DNA of 64,000 nucleotides from Verrucomicrobiaceae bacterium (GTDB lineage: Bacteria; Verrucomicrobiota; Verrucomicrobiia; Verrucomicrobiales; Verrucomicrobiaceae). Where the stretch lies: contig CANNQP010000005.1 of NCBI GenBank assembly GCA_947507875.1, forward strand, positions 92,330 to 156,329, read 5' to 3'. The position numbers and the translations under genes were made by a program. Shown one piece after another: positions 6,438 through 15,381 of this stretch; position 1 is the first letter of the stretch, and every line of letters starts with the position of its first letter. The notes below the pieces were generated by a model that saw only the letters and a program-made list of their open reading frames with translations, was not told where the DNA came from and searched no databases.

Positions 6438-8861
6438 TCACCGCACGCGCTGAAACTCCGGCAGCATGACCACGGCCCAGAGGGTGTCGGCCAGGGTGGA
6501 TTCGGTCAGTTCGGTGCCCAGGCTTTGGGTGATCTCACGCACCTCGGCCTCCGTCGCGGGGCGGCCCAGGGTGCTGAGGTAGAGCCAGCGCGTGAAGGCG
6601 GGCAGGTCGGGCCACGATTTCCGACCCAGCAGGTTCTTCGCCCCACGCGCCAGGGTTTCGGTCAAAATCGCGCCATTGGACAGGTCGATGGCCTCCAGGG
6701 TGGTGAGGTCGTTGGGGCGCTCGGAGACGATCTGGTCGCGGTTCGGGCGGCCCAGGGTGCGCATGAGGAAATCGCTTTTCATCAAGCTGGCACGCACGGG
6801 AAGCTCGCTGTTCAGCGAAGCCTGAGCCAGCAGGGCTGGGGCCTCGCGCCGGATGACTTGGGTCCAGGCGGGCAGGGCCTTCACCACGGTGGCAGGTTTC
6901 CAGCCCTGAGCAGGCAGAGCGCCCAGTCGGCCTTCCTTGCCGGCGGGCGCGGCGGAGTGAACCTCCCAGCTGGCATCAGAGACCACGGTCGTCTCTTCTT
7001 TTCCATGGCGGATGCGTGCCTCGAAGTAGGCTCCGGCAGCATTGGGGCCGCTGCCGGCGTTTTTGGCGATGATGACCAGCGTGTTTTCTCCCACCTTCAG
7101 CCGGTCGTGCAGGGGCACGGCTTCCAGCCGCTTCCAGTCATCACCCCGGCTCACCAGGCGGCCATTCACGTAGAGAGAAAAGCCGTTGTCGGCCGTCACC
7201 ACGGCGCTGGCGGTGATTGCGGCCTGGGGCAGCGTGAAGCTTCTGCGCAGCACCACGCTTTCGCCTGCAGGTGGGGTGCCCTGGCTGGCGCTGTCTCCCC
7301 ACAGCCACTGAGCGGTGAGTTGGATCTTTTTGACTGCCTCTGGGTCCGGTTTTCCCCGCATGACGGGGGCATTCATCTTCGCCGGAGCGGTGTCGGTGAG
7401 TTGCCAGATAGCATCCACGAATTGCTCTGCGGTAAGCCTTTTGCTCCGTGGGCCCGCATAGGTGTAGCCATGGTCATCAGCCCCTTTGGCCACCACCTCG
7501 GCCTGGCTTTCATAGGCCTGGCTGGTGGCGATGTGGGCCAGGGTCTTTTTCAGATCATAGCCGTTCTCCTGAAGATGGGTGGCCAGGTGATCCAGCAGGT
7601 CGGCGCTCCACGGCTCGGTCTGCATGGCATCCACCGGATGCACGATGCCCCGACCCATCAGGCGATGCCAGAGGCGGTTCACCAGCGTGCGGGTGAAGCG
7701 GCCATTGCCGGGGTGCGTCATCAGCGCGGCCAGTTGCTTCAGTCGCGTGGGCTGGGGAGCCTCGGGGTCCACCTGGCCCAGTTCAGGGAAAAGCCAGGCC
7801 GCCTTGGCCAGCCTGCCCGTGGGCTTGTCACAGCGGGCGATGTCCAGCGGGCGCGTGGCGTAGATGGCGGCCAGGCCATAGGCCTCGTCGAGTTTCCAAC
7901 GGTCGATGAAGCTGTCGTGGCAGGAAGCGCACTTCATGTTGATGCCCAAGAAGCTCTGCCCCACGCTCTGGGCGAACTGGATCTCCACGGTCTGGCCGGC
8001 GCTGACCTCGCCACGCCACTTGATGCCATCAATGAAGCCGCGGCTTTCCTCCGTGATCGGTGCGATCAATTCTCGCGCCATCTGGTCGGCGGGTTTGTTG
8101 GTCACCAAGGCCTCGTAAAGCCACTTGCTCACCTGCGTTCGCCCGCCGGTGATGAAGCCAGTGCCGCCGTAGTCATTGCGCAGCAGGTCATTCCAAAACG
8201 TCAGCCAGTGCTCCGTGTAGCTGAGGTCATCGGCCAGCAGGCTCTGAATGAAGCGCGCGCGTTTGTCGGCAGCTTTGTCATTGAGGAAAGCTGAAAGCCG
8301 TTCCGCTTTCGGCAGCAGTCCTGTGAGGTCCAGCGATGCCCTGCGGGCAAAGGTGGCATCGTCCACACGCTCGGGCAGCGGCTTTTGGTGAGCTTTCAGG
8401 TAGGCGTCCAGGATGCGATCCACCGGGTGGGTTCGGTCAGGGGCGCTGGCTTTCGGCAGCATGGGGCGGCGTGGCTTCAGCGGCGGTTCGTAGGCGGGTT
8501 TTTGGAACGCGAAACCTTCCTCCCAGGGCAATCCCGCGCTGACCCAGGCCTTCAGCAGCTTTAGCTCCGCCGCACTGACACGGTCGCCTTTGGGCGGCAT
8601 CTGCTCGTCGCTGTCCATGGAGGCGATCACTTCGATGAAGCGGCTGGCCTCTGGTTTGCCAGCCACCATCACAGGCCCATTTTCGCTGCCTGCCATCACG
8701 GCCGCCCTTGTGTTGAAGGAGAAGCCGCCCTTCTTCTTCTCCCCCGCGTGGCACTCGGCGCAGTACTTTTTCAGGATGGGCACCACCTGATGAGAAAAGT
8801 CCACCGCTCCCGCGAATGGAGCAGTGAGCGAGAGAATCAGCAGCAGGGAAAGACGGGGCAT
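6438..8861 (-). CDS. Secreted haem-c protein with DUF1549 and split DUF1553 domains
   Basis: An 807-residue exported protein. A signal peptide (residues 1-19) is followed by a PSCyt1-type cytochrome domain with CAECH (C34, C37, H38) and a likely axial Met in QMPP (M88). The DUF1549 domain follows and contains a second CxxCH (CASCHDSFIDRW). DUF1553 begins with NRFTRTLVNRLWHRLMGRG-type sequence and runs to LTAEQFVDAIWQLTD. It is then interrupted by about 145 residues of beta-sandwich (SLYVNGRLVSRGDDW …) before resuming at FLMRTLGRPNRDQIVSERP. These proteins are abundant in Planctomycetes and Verrucomicrobia and are linked to polysaccharide use, with no proven reaction. The usual DUF1501 partner is not adjacent. 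The start is ATG 8861; a GTG lies two codons upstream. Confidence 0.9.
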   Translation of the reverse strand: MPRLSLLLILSLTAPFAGAVDFSHQVVPILKKYCAECHAGEKKKGGFSFNTRAAVMAGSENGPVMVAGKPEASRFIEVIASMDSDEQMPPKGDRVSAAELKLLKAWVSAGLPWEEGFAFQKPAYEPPLKPRRPMLPKASAPDRTHPVDRILDAYLKAHQKPLPERVDDATFARRASLDLTGLLPKAERLSAFLNDKAADKRARFIQSLLADDLSYTEHWLTFWNDLLRNDYGGTGFITGGRTQVSKWLYEALVTNKPADQMARELIAPITEESRGFIDGIKWRGEVSAGQTVEIQFAQSVGQSFLGINMKCASCHDSFIDRWKLDEAYGLAAIYATRPLDIARCDKPTGRLAKAAWLFPELGQVDPEAPQPTRLKQLAALMTHPGNGRFTRTLVNRLWHRLMGRGIVHPVDAMQTEPWSADLLDHLATHLQENGYDLKKTLAHIATSQAYESQAEVVAKGADDHGYTYAGPRSKRLTAEQFVDAIWQLTDTAPAKMNAPVMRGKPDPEAVKKIQLTAQWLWGDSASQGTPPAGESVVLRRSFTLPQAAITASAVVTADNGFSLYVNGRLVSRGDDWKRLEAVPLHDRLKVGENTLVIIAKNAGSGPNAAGAYFEARIRHGKEETTVVSDASWEVHSAAPAGKEGRLGALPAQGWKPATVVKALPAWTQVIRREAPALLAQASLNSELPVRASLMKSDFLMRTLGRPNRDQIVSERPNDLTTLEAIDLSNGAILTETLARGAKNLLGRKSWPDLPAFTRWLYLSTLGRPATEAEVREITQSLGTELTESTLADTLWAVVMLPEFQRVR

Positions 8862-8942
8862 AAGCACAGTCTGAAGAAAACGCCACCAGCCCCCGGCTTT
8901 CTTGCTTGTCGGTAGCCTCCGTCGCGCTGCATAGTCGAGCGC

Positions 8943-10529
8943 ATGGCTTACTTCATCGACGCGATCGTCATCCTCGCCTACTTTGGCATCATCATCGGCA
9001 TCGGACTATCGCAACGCAGCCATAGCGGTAGTGTGGAGGGCTTTACCCTGGGTGACCGCCAGATCGCCTGGTGGGCGGTGCTGGCATCGATCTTGGCGGC
9101 CGAGATCAGCGCGGCGACTTTCCTCGGCGCGCCGGAGGCGGGGTATAGCCGCCAAAACTGGAGCTATGCTCAGTTCGCGATTGGTACGGTGATGGCGCGC
9201 GTCATCGTCAGCTTCCTGTTCATCCCCATTTTCTACAAGCACGGGGTCATCTCCCTCTATGAGTTTTTGGAGACGCGCTTTGGCCCCCTGACGCGGAAGT
9301 TTGCCTCCATCACCTTCATGGTCACGCGCGTGCTGGCCATGGGCACGCGGCTGTATGTGTCCGCCATCATCCTCGTGCTGGCCGTGGCCATGTGGCAGGG
9401 AGGCGCGGTGGAGCCGCAGACAAAGTTCTGGCTGTATGCCGGGGCCGTTGTCGTCGTCACGCTGATGACTGCGCTTTACACCTCTGTGGGTGGCATTCGC
9501 GCGGTGATCTGGACGGACTTCATCCAGGTGGGCGTACTTGTCGCCTCGCTCGGGTTCACCATTCCTTACCTGCTTGGCAAAATCCCCGGCGGCTGGGACA
9601 CCGTGGCGGCTACCATCAAGAGCCCGGTCTTCTTTGACTTTGCCCAGCCTGCCCAGTCTGGCACCTGGGCCTGGGTGAAAAATGTCTTCACCAGCGAATA
9701 CACTATTTGGGCCGCCATCATCGGCAGCACCTTTGTCACCATGAGCACGCATGGCATTGATCAGGATACCGTGCAGCGCATGCTGACGGCCAAGAACCGC
9801 CGACAAAGCGCCTTTGCCACCATCCTCTCCGGCATCGTCGATCTGCCCATCGTCTCGGCCTTCATCCTCATCGGCGTCATGCTACACGCCTATTACCAGG
9901 CGCATCCGACCCCAGGCCTGCCTGCGGAGACGCGTGAGGTTTTCCCCTTCTTCATCATGCACGAGATGCCTGCCGGAATGCGCGGCCTCGTCACTGCGGG
10001 CATCCTGGCCACCGCCATGGGATCGCTCAGCACCGCGCTGAATGCCCTGGCTACCAGCCTTTCGCGCGACTTCATCCTGCCTCGACTCGGGGCGGATGCC
10101 ACGGATCAGCAGCAGGTCGCCGTGCTGCGCTGGAGCACGGTCCTTTTTGCCGGGCTCATCATCGCCGTGGGCGTGGCCACGGCCTGGTTCATGGCGCACA
10201 ACCCGAAGGTGGAGATCCTGCCGCTCGTGCTCGGCATCCTTGGGTTCACCTTCGGCTCGCTGCTCGGTGTGTTCCTGCTGGCCGTGCTCACCCGGGGCCG
10301 TGGCAGCGATGCGGGGAACCTCGTCGCCATGAGCGCGGGCATCGCCGCTGTGCTGTTCCTGAGCAACGTCCTCGGCATCCAGCAAAAGCTGGGCATCACG
10401 GAGCCCTTCATGCTGTCCTTCCCCTGGCGGATCACGCTCGGCACGCTGGTCACGATCAGCGTCGCCATCCTGTTCCCGACGCCGCTGGTGAAGCAGCAGC
10501 AGCGCTACCTAGCGGAAAAGAAGATGTAA
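8943..10529 (+). CDS. Sodium:solute symporter (SSS family)
   Basis: A 528-residue inner-membrane transporter with about 13 hydrophobic segments, the first directly after the start (IDAIVILAYFGIIIGIGL). Family features include the FTLGDRQIAWWAV segment, SAATFLGAPEAGYSRQNW, the long ISLYEFLETRFGPLTRK loop, and GSTFVTMSTHGIDQDTVQRML. The last is the conserved Gln/Asp-rich segment of SSS members. It is expected to import a sugar or other solute using a Na+ gradient; the substrate cannot be read from sequence. It is divergent from the DUF1549/DUF1553 gene, with 81 bases between starts, so joint regulation with that putative carbohydrate gene is possible. Confidence 0.92.
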   Translation: MAYFIDAIVILAYFGIIIGIGLSQRSHSGSVEGFTLGDRQIAWWAVLASILAAEISAATFLGAPEAGYSRQNWSYAQFAIGTVMARVIVSFLFIPIFYKHGVISLYEFLETRFGPLTRKFASITFMVTRVLAMGTRLYVSAIILVLAVAMWQGGAVEPQTKFWLYAGAVVVVTLMTALYTSVGGIRAVIWTDFIQVGVLVASLGFTIPYLLGKIPGGWDTVAATIKSPVFFDFAQPAQSGTWAWVKNVFTSEYTIWAAIIGSTFVTMSTHGIDQDTVQRMLTAKNRRQSAFATILSGIVDLPIVSAFILIGVMLHAYYQAHPTPGLPAETREVFPFFIMHEMPAGMRGLVTAGILATAMGSLSTALNALATSLSRDFILPRLGADATDQQQVAVLRWSTVLFAGLIIAVGVATAWFMAHNPKVEILPLVLGILGFTFGSLLGVFLLAVLTRGRGSDAGNLVAMSAGIAAVLFLSNVLGIQQKLGITEPFMLSFPWRITLGTLVTISVAILFPTPLVKQQQRYLAEKKM

Positions 10530-10557
10530 GCGGCTCAGCAAGGGCGGCACAGGCAGT

Positions 10558-10800
10558 TCATGCCAAGGCCTTGTGGCTGCCGTCGCAGAAGGGCGGGTTC
10601 TTCGTGTGCTTGCAGTTGCACAGCCAGACCTTCTTTTTCTCCGTCAGCGTGAACTTTTTCGGCCCAAAGCCGGTGCCCTTGTGATTGCCATCGCAGAAAG
10701 GTTGATGGCCGCTCAAGCCACAGGCACACCACCAGTGGTCACCCGCTTCAAGTTCCAGGGCGCAGGGCTGTTTATCGTGAATTTTGGGTAAGTCGCTCAT
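10558..10800 (-). CDS. Dual CDGSH iron-sulfur domain protein
   Basis: An 80-residue protein with two copies of the [2Fe-2S] CDGSH motif: CACGLSGHQPFCDGNH and CNCKHTKNPPFCDGSH. Each has the three Cys and one His ligand set. A basic stretch (GPKKFTLTEKKKVW) separates them, as in mitoNEET-type small bacterial proteins. The ATG at 10800 starts MSDLPKIHD. It lies 58 bases after the stop of the large permease fusion on the same strand, with a hairpin in between. A role in electron or Fe-S transfer is likely, but the partner is unknown. Confidence 0.9.
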   Translation of the reverse strand: MSDLPKIHDKQPCALELEAGDHWWCACGLSGHQPFCDGNHKGTGFGPKKFTLTEKKKVWLCNCKHTKNPPFCDGSHKALA

Positions 10801-10841
10801 CGCAGGCCATTTACGCGCCATGCTTTGACAAGGCAACTGCC

Positions 10842-10859
10842 AAGCACAGTTCTGTGCTT
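10842..10859 (-). terminator. Hairpin after the permease-fusion gene
   Basis: A perfect inverted repeat of 7 bp (AAGCACA / TGTGCTT) with a 4-base loop begins at the last bases of the stop codon of the gene ending at 10859. In the minus-strand RNA it reads as a GAAC-loop hairpin. No U tract follows, so it may be a processing or stabilising hairpin rather than a true terminator. It separates the fusion gene from the CDGSH gene. Confidence 0.3.
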
Positions 10860-13800
10860 CATTCCCCGCCAAACCATGCGCTCATCGAGCGGCCGGAGTA
10901 GCCGGTCATTTCCAGGTAGCCTTGGCCGGTGATGGGTTTGCCAGCGGCGGTGCCACGGTAGTCCACGGCGCCTTCCCAGTAGCCGAGCCCGGGTGTGGAG
11001 GCGGCGGTGAATTCCTGCGCGGGCATGGCGGCACGGCAGGTGAGCTGCATCTGCTGGCCGGGGAGGTGGATTTGCCACACCTGCGGATAGGCCGCGCCGC
11101 TGGGGGAGCGCCAGGGCTCGCTGGGCGTCAGGGTGAAATCGCCGGAGCGCAGGGGCAGGGCGGTGCCGTCTGGGCGGATCAGGGTGCCAGCATTGGCCCC
11201 GGGGGCGGCCCCGCGCAGCTGGAAGAGCATGAGGGCGCTGCCATCGTCCATCTGCGCGCTGAACCAGTCCCAGCCCTGCGTGCCTTTTTCCAGGAAGCTG
11301 GTGCCGAACTCGTGGTCCATCCAGCTCAGGCCGGTCACGGCGTGCTCCTGGCCGTCCAGTCGCAGCCTGCCTTGGGTGGGCATGCGCACGTGGGAGTAGT
11401 AGTGGCTGGCGTTGCCCTCGACGGCGCCTTTTTGGCTGATGCCCTCCTGGCCGTGGATCACAGGCGCGGCCCCGGGTTCCAGCTCCAGTTCCAAGGAGAA
11501 GCCACGATCCTGCGCCTGCAGCTTCATGCGGCCTTCGGGGGAGATTTGCACCTGCCAGTCCTCATTCCACACCCGTGCCTCGCTGGCTCCTGCCAGGCCG
11601 GGGCCCGCGCGGTTCAGGCGGTCGGCATGGTGGTAGCGGGCGGCCTGGAGGTCGCTGATGGCAAAGTGGGCCATCCACACATCACGCAGCGCCCAGGGAC
11701 TCTTCAGCGCGGGCTCGGGCGTGGCACCGATGCGGAAAAAGGTGAGCTGGTAGCCGAACCGACGCTCATCCTGGGTGCGCACATTGCCGGTGAAGTACCA
11801 CCACTCGATCTTGTGCTCGGGGTGCGGGCCATGGTCGCGGGGAAAGGCGTAGCGGTAGCCGGGGCGCGCGGGTTTCCAGCCTGCTTCGGGCTGCTGGGCG
11901 GAAAGGCTTCCTGCGTGAGCCAGCAGCAGCGCCAGAAGCATCAGGCCTCCCGCACGCGTGACGCGCCAAGCAGGCCACAGGCCCGCGAGCATCGTGGCCA
12001 CCAGCGCCAGCACGGTGGAGCCGATGAGGAAGGCCCAGGGCGTGTGGAAACGGATGCTCCAGCCAAAGCTCTGGGGGTTGATCACATGAATGAGCACCAG
12101 CGAGAGCAAGATGCCGACAGCTAAGCCAAGGACTTGGCTGACGAGGCCGAGCAGGCCGGACTCAATGACGATCGTGCGTCGCACCTGTCCGGCCTCAGCT
12201 CCGGCGATGCGCAGCAGGCGCAGCTCTTCCCGGCGCTCCAGCACCAGCGTCAGCATGGTGGCCGCCACGCCCGCCATGGCCACGACGATGGCGATGACCT
12301 CCAGCGCCCAGGTGATGGCAAACGTGCTGTCAAAGATGCGCATCACCTCCGCCCGCAGCCCGGCATTGGTGAACAGCGAGACCAGGCCTAGACCGTCCAA
12401 TTGTCCCATCAGTTCCTCGCGCACCTTTTCTGCATCACGGCCAGGCTTCAGATAAATCGCGGCATGGGTCGGCAAGCTGCTGCCGAACCATCTTTCAAAC
12501 TCGCGCTGGTTCATGGTGATGGTGCCGCTGTCGCTGGAGTAGTCGTAAAACAGCGCCGCGATGGTGAACTCACGCGGCCCGGCTTTGGGCGTGTTCAAGG
12601 TGATGCGATCCCCTTCACGCACCTTGAAGCGCAGGGCAAAGCTCTCAGAAACGAAGATCTGACCTTGATCGCGTGCTTGCTTGAGCCTCTCGGAGACATT
12701 GCCCGGCGTCTTCAGTGCCAGCCTGCCGTGCTGCAGCTGCACATCAAAGTCTCCCGTGCCCAGCTTCACGATGCGATCCCCCATCGGAAGATCCAGCGAG
12801 CGATAGCCATCGAGCGCCTGCACGGCGGGGTGATCACGCAGGCGGTCCAGCGTGGCCTGGGAAAAGGTGGGCGCGTTCTTGCTGCGCGGTGGCGTGCCGG
12901 GTCGCGCGTAAAGGTCCGCGCCCATCGTCTGATCCACCCACAGCAGCACCGTCTGGCGGAAACTGCCCACCATGACCGCGATGGCCACCGTCAGCGCCAG
13001 TGCGACCGTCAAGGCGGCGACGGAGATGGACAGGCGATGAGTCGAAGCAGCGATTTGAGAAGCCGCCAGCCGTCCCTCGATGCCGAACCAACGACCCAAC
13101 CACGGGCGCAGTGTCCCTGCAGTGAAACGCAACATACCCGGCACCGCGCAGGTGGCGGCGGCGATGGCGCAGAGGGAGGCAAAGTGACCCCAGAGCGGCA
13201 GTTCACCCACCGGACCCTGCATGGCGGCAAAGCCGCCGAGAGCCAGGAAAGCCAAGGGCCAGACGACCGAGCGCCAAGCCTGTGCGGGTCGAGCTGAGGC
13301 AAGATTCTCTGCGGCGCGTTCACTGCCACGGATGGCCTCCACCGGTGTCACCTGCGCCGCTTCCCGGGCAGGCAAAGCGGCCGCGACCAGCGACAGCGGC
13401 ACGGCGATGCCAAAGCCCGCCAGCCAGTGCCAGATCGTCAGCGGCGGTACCGTGGCGGCGGTGGCCACGTAGAGCGTGTCCACCGTGGTCGAGGTGAGCG
13501 CGATGGCTCCATGCGCCAGCAATTTCGCCAAAGGCACCCCTAGCAAGGCTCCGGCAGCAGCCAGGACCAGCGCCTCCCCCAGGAAAAGCCAGAGCACGGC
13601 GCGTCGAGTCACCCCCAGGGTGCGCAGCATGCCGATCTCAGGCCGCCGGGTCATCACGGCCACGGAAATGGTGTTGTAGATCAAAAAGACCCCGACCACG
13701 AGAGCGATGCCCGACAGCATGGTCAGGTTGAAGTGAAAGGCGGCCAGCATCTTTTCCACCGCGGCGGTGCGCCGCTGCGGGCGCTGAACGGTGAGACCGG

Positions 13801-14521
13801 CGGGCAGGCGCTTTTTCACCTCTGCCTCGGCTGCCTCCACGGCCACGCCATCATGCAAGCGAAGTTCGAGACGGTCGATGTAGCCAGGACGATCCAGCAA
13901 TGCCTGGGCGCTGGCGATGTCCATGACGGCCAAGGATTGCCGGGCCAGGCTGGCGGCTGCGCCTTCCTCACCACCGAGAATGGCTGCGATTTTGACCTGG
14001 CGTTTGCGGTCGCCCACCAGCAGACCCAGCGCCTCTTTTTCACGTTTGCCGAGTCGATCGGCGAGACTTCGTGTGATGATGGCAGCATCTGGCTCGCCGA
14101 GAAAGCGCATCAGCTCCATGCCAGAGGAGGCGTCGTTTTGTTCTCCGGTGGCGAGGGCGTAATCGCGCAGGGCAGGATCGCGCAGGGCGTCAATGCCGAT
14201 CAGGCGTACGACTTCTCCTCGGCCTTCCGCTAGCGCCACATCCGCCTCCACGACGGGGGCGGCGATGCCAAACTCACGCAGCCAGCTCATCTCCGCCACC
14301 AGCCGCTCCTCCAGACCAAGCGGTGGGCAGGAGATTTCCAGCGCGGCCTTGCCAGACACGGCATCCAGCGCCGCGCTGAACCCGCGCAGGGAACCCGCGT
14401 TGGCCAGCTGAATGGCCAGCATGACCGCCACGCCCAGGGTGACGCCCAGGGCAGTCACGGTGGTGCGCAGACGATGCGCCAGCATGGGGCGTAGGATGAG
14501 GCGACGAAAAAGCGCGGGCAT
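10859..14521 (-). CDS. FtsX-type ABC permease fused to a CrtC/AttH-like lipocalin domain
   Basis: A 1220-residue protein. Residues 1-860 are a complete two-module FtsX/MacB-type permease. A TM segment lies at about 20-40. The first FtsX core is around 265-385 (GIALVVGVFLIYNTISVAVMT, then RRPEIGMLRTLGV), and the second is before residue 860 (VVAMAGVAATMLTLVLERRE). Residues 861-1220 form a CrtC/AttH-like lipocalin domain (EWWYFTGNV, SWMDHEFGTS, GWDWFSAQM, TGQGYLEMTGYSG). In many bacteria these are separate neighbouring genes. Here there is no stop between them, and the second part still begins with a signal-peptide-like MLLALLLAHAGSLSAQ (M861, base 11941) preceded by GGGAGG. The ATPase gene lies 11 bases upstream. 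It is likely a lipid or lipoprotein-type exporter. Confidence 0.88.
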   Translation of the reverse strand: MPALFRRLILRPMLAHRLRTTVTALGVTLGVAVMLAIQLANAGSLRGFSAALDAVSGKAALEISCPPLGLEERLVAEMSWLREFGIAAPVVEADVALAEGRGEVVRLIGIDALRDPALRDYALATGEQNDASSGMELMRFLGEPDAAIITRSLADRLGKREKEALGLLVGDRKRQVKIAAILGGEEGAAASLARQSLAVMDIASAQALLDRPGYIDRLELRLHDGVAVEAAEAEVKKRLPAGLTVQRPQRRTAAVEKMLAAFHFNLTMLSGIALVVGVFLIYNTISVAVMTRRPEIGMLRTLGVTRRAVLWLFLGEALVLAAAGALLGVPLAKLLAHGAIALTSTTVDTLYVATAATVPPLTIWHWLAGFGIAVPLSLVAAALPAREAAQVTPVEAIRGSERAAENLASARPAQAWRSVVWPLAFLALGGFAAMQGPVGELPLWGHFASLCAIAAATCAVPGMLRFTAGTLRPWLGRWFGIEGRLAASQIAASTHRLSISVAALTVALALTVAIAVMVGSFRQTVLLWVDQTMGADLYARPGTPPRSKNAPTFSQATLDRLRDHPAVQALDGYRSLDLPMGDRIVKLGTGDFDVQLQHGRLALKTPGNVSERLKQARDQGQIFVSESFALRFKVREGDRITLNTPKAGPREFTIAALFYDYSSDSGTITMNQREFERWFGSSLPTHAAIYLKPGRDAEKVREELMGQLDGLGLVSLFTNAGLRAEVMRIFDSTFAITWALEVIAIVVAMAGVAATMLTLVLERREELRLLRIAGAEAGQVRRTIVIESGLLGLVSQVLGLAVGILLSLVLIHVINPQSFGWSIRFHTPWAFLIGSTVLALVATMLAGLWPAWRVTRAGGLMLLALLLAHAGSLSAQQPEAGWKPARPGYRYAFPRDHGPHPEHKIEWWYFTGNVRTQDERRFGYQLTFFRIGATPEPALKSPWALRDVWMAHFAISDLQAARYHHADRLNRAGPGLAGASEARVWNEDWQVQISPEGRMKLQAQDRGFSLELELEPGAAPVIHGQEGISQKGAVEGNASHYYSHVRMPTQGRLRLDGQEHAVTGLSWMDHEFGTSFLEKGTQGWDWFSAQMDDGSALMLFQLRGAAPGANAGTLIRPDGTALPLRSGDFTLTPSEPWRSPSGAAYPQVWQIHLPGQQMQLTCRAAMPAQEFTAASTPGLGYWEGAVDYRGTAAGKPITGQGYLEMTGYSGRSMSAWFGGE
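11939..11951 (-). promoter_or_regulatory. Internal ribosome-binding site and ATG at the permease/CrtC junction
   Basis: In the minus-strand sense the junction reads GGGAGG (11951-11946), four bases, then ATG (11941-11939), opening a signal-peptide-like sequence. This is what the start of a separate crtC/attH gene would look like. It may be a relic of an ancestral two-gene arrangement, or may still allow independent translation of the lipocalin half. Confidence 0.4.
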
Positions 14522-14532
14522 GGTCGGCAGGG

Positions 14533-15210
14533 TTATTCCTCGGACTGGATGCGCCCGTCCTTCATGCGCAGGATTGTTCCTGCGGCGGCAGCCACGCTGG
14601 CGTCATGCGTGGCCATCAGGATTGCCACGCCGAGCTCGCGGTTCAGTTCGCGGAAGAGTTCCAGCACCCTTGCGCCGTTCGTGCTGTCCAGGCTACCCGT
14701 GGGCTCGTCGGCGATGAGAAGCGCGGGCTCATGAATGACCGCACGTGCCAGCGCCGCTCGCTGGGCCTCGCCACCCGACACATGGGCGGGCAAGTGTCCC
14801 AGGCGGTGGCCGATGCCCACACGCTCCGCCAGCTTCGCGGCACGGGCAAACGCCTCGCGTTCGGGCAACCGCGCCAGCATCAGGGGCATGGCGATGTTTT
14901 CCTGAATGGTCAGCGTGGGCAGCAGGTTGAAGAACTGGAAGACAAAGCCGATGCGCTCTCGCCGCAGGCGGGTTAGCTCCGCATCGCCCATGGCAGCCAC
15001 GTTTTGGCCATCCAGGCACAAGCGGCCGCCGTCTGCGCGGTCCATGCCACCGCAGATCTGCAGGAGGGTGGACTTTCCACAGCCAGAGGGACCCATCAGG
15101 GCCACAAAATCACCCCGGTTCACCGTCAGGCTTACCCCGCGCAGGGCAGGCACGGGGGCATCGGTCAGGGGATAGGTTCGAACAAGGTCGGAGGCTTCGA
15201 GCAAGGGCAC
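14533..15210 (-). CDS. ABC transporter ATP-binding protein (LolD/MacB type)
   Basis: A 225-residue ATPase partnering the permease gene 11 bases downstream. Walker A is GPSGCGKST, the Q-loop lies in FVFQFFNLLPTLT, the signature is VSGGEAQRAALARA, Walker B is ALLIADEPTGSLD and the H-loop is ATHD. The GTG at 15210 is preferred because family similarity begins right there (PLLEASDLVRTYPL). An ATG at 15312 would add 34 residues with no recognisable similarity. Together with the fused permease this forms an exporter of the LolCDE/MacB superfamily. Confidence 0.9.
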   Translation of the reverse strand: MPLLEASDLVRTYPLTDAPVPALRGVSLTVNRGDFVALMGPSGCGKSTLLQICGGMDRADGGRLCLDGQNVAAMGDAELTRLRRERIGFVFQFFNLLPTLTIQENIAMPLMLARLPEREAFARAAKLAERVGIGHRLGHLPAHVSGGEAQRAALARAVIHEPALLIADEPTGSLDSTNGARVLELFRELNRELGVAILMATHDASVAAAAGTILRMKDGRIQSEE

Positions 15211-15381
15211 AGGACAGCTTACGCCTGCGGGGCGAGGCTGGTGGTGGATTCCTCCACCGCTTGGCCAAAAGGACGACCTCAGGTGCTTTTGGCCTCGGCC
15301 TGACCTCCCCATGATTTTAGCCACAAGCGGGCACAAAATCTGCCGCGAGTTCTCTCTGCTGTCCGCGTTTTATCTGCACGC

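Noticed and set aside
6525..8294. Long open frame (589 codons) on the plus strand opposite the DUF1549/DUF1553 gene
   Set aside because: It is the antisense shadow of a well-supported gene, a common effect in GC-rich DNA, and shows no recognisable motifs.
15211..15312. Longer start (ATG 15312) for the ABC ATPase
   Set aside because: The additional 34 residues have no similarity to the family, whose homology begins at the GTG at 15210. It is kept as an alternative.
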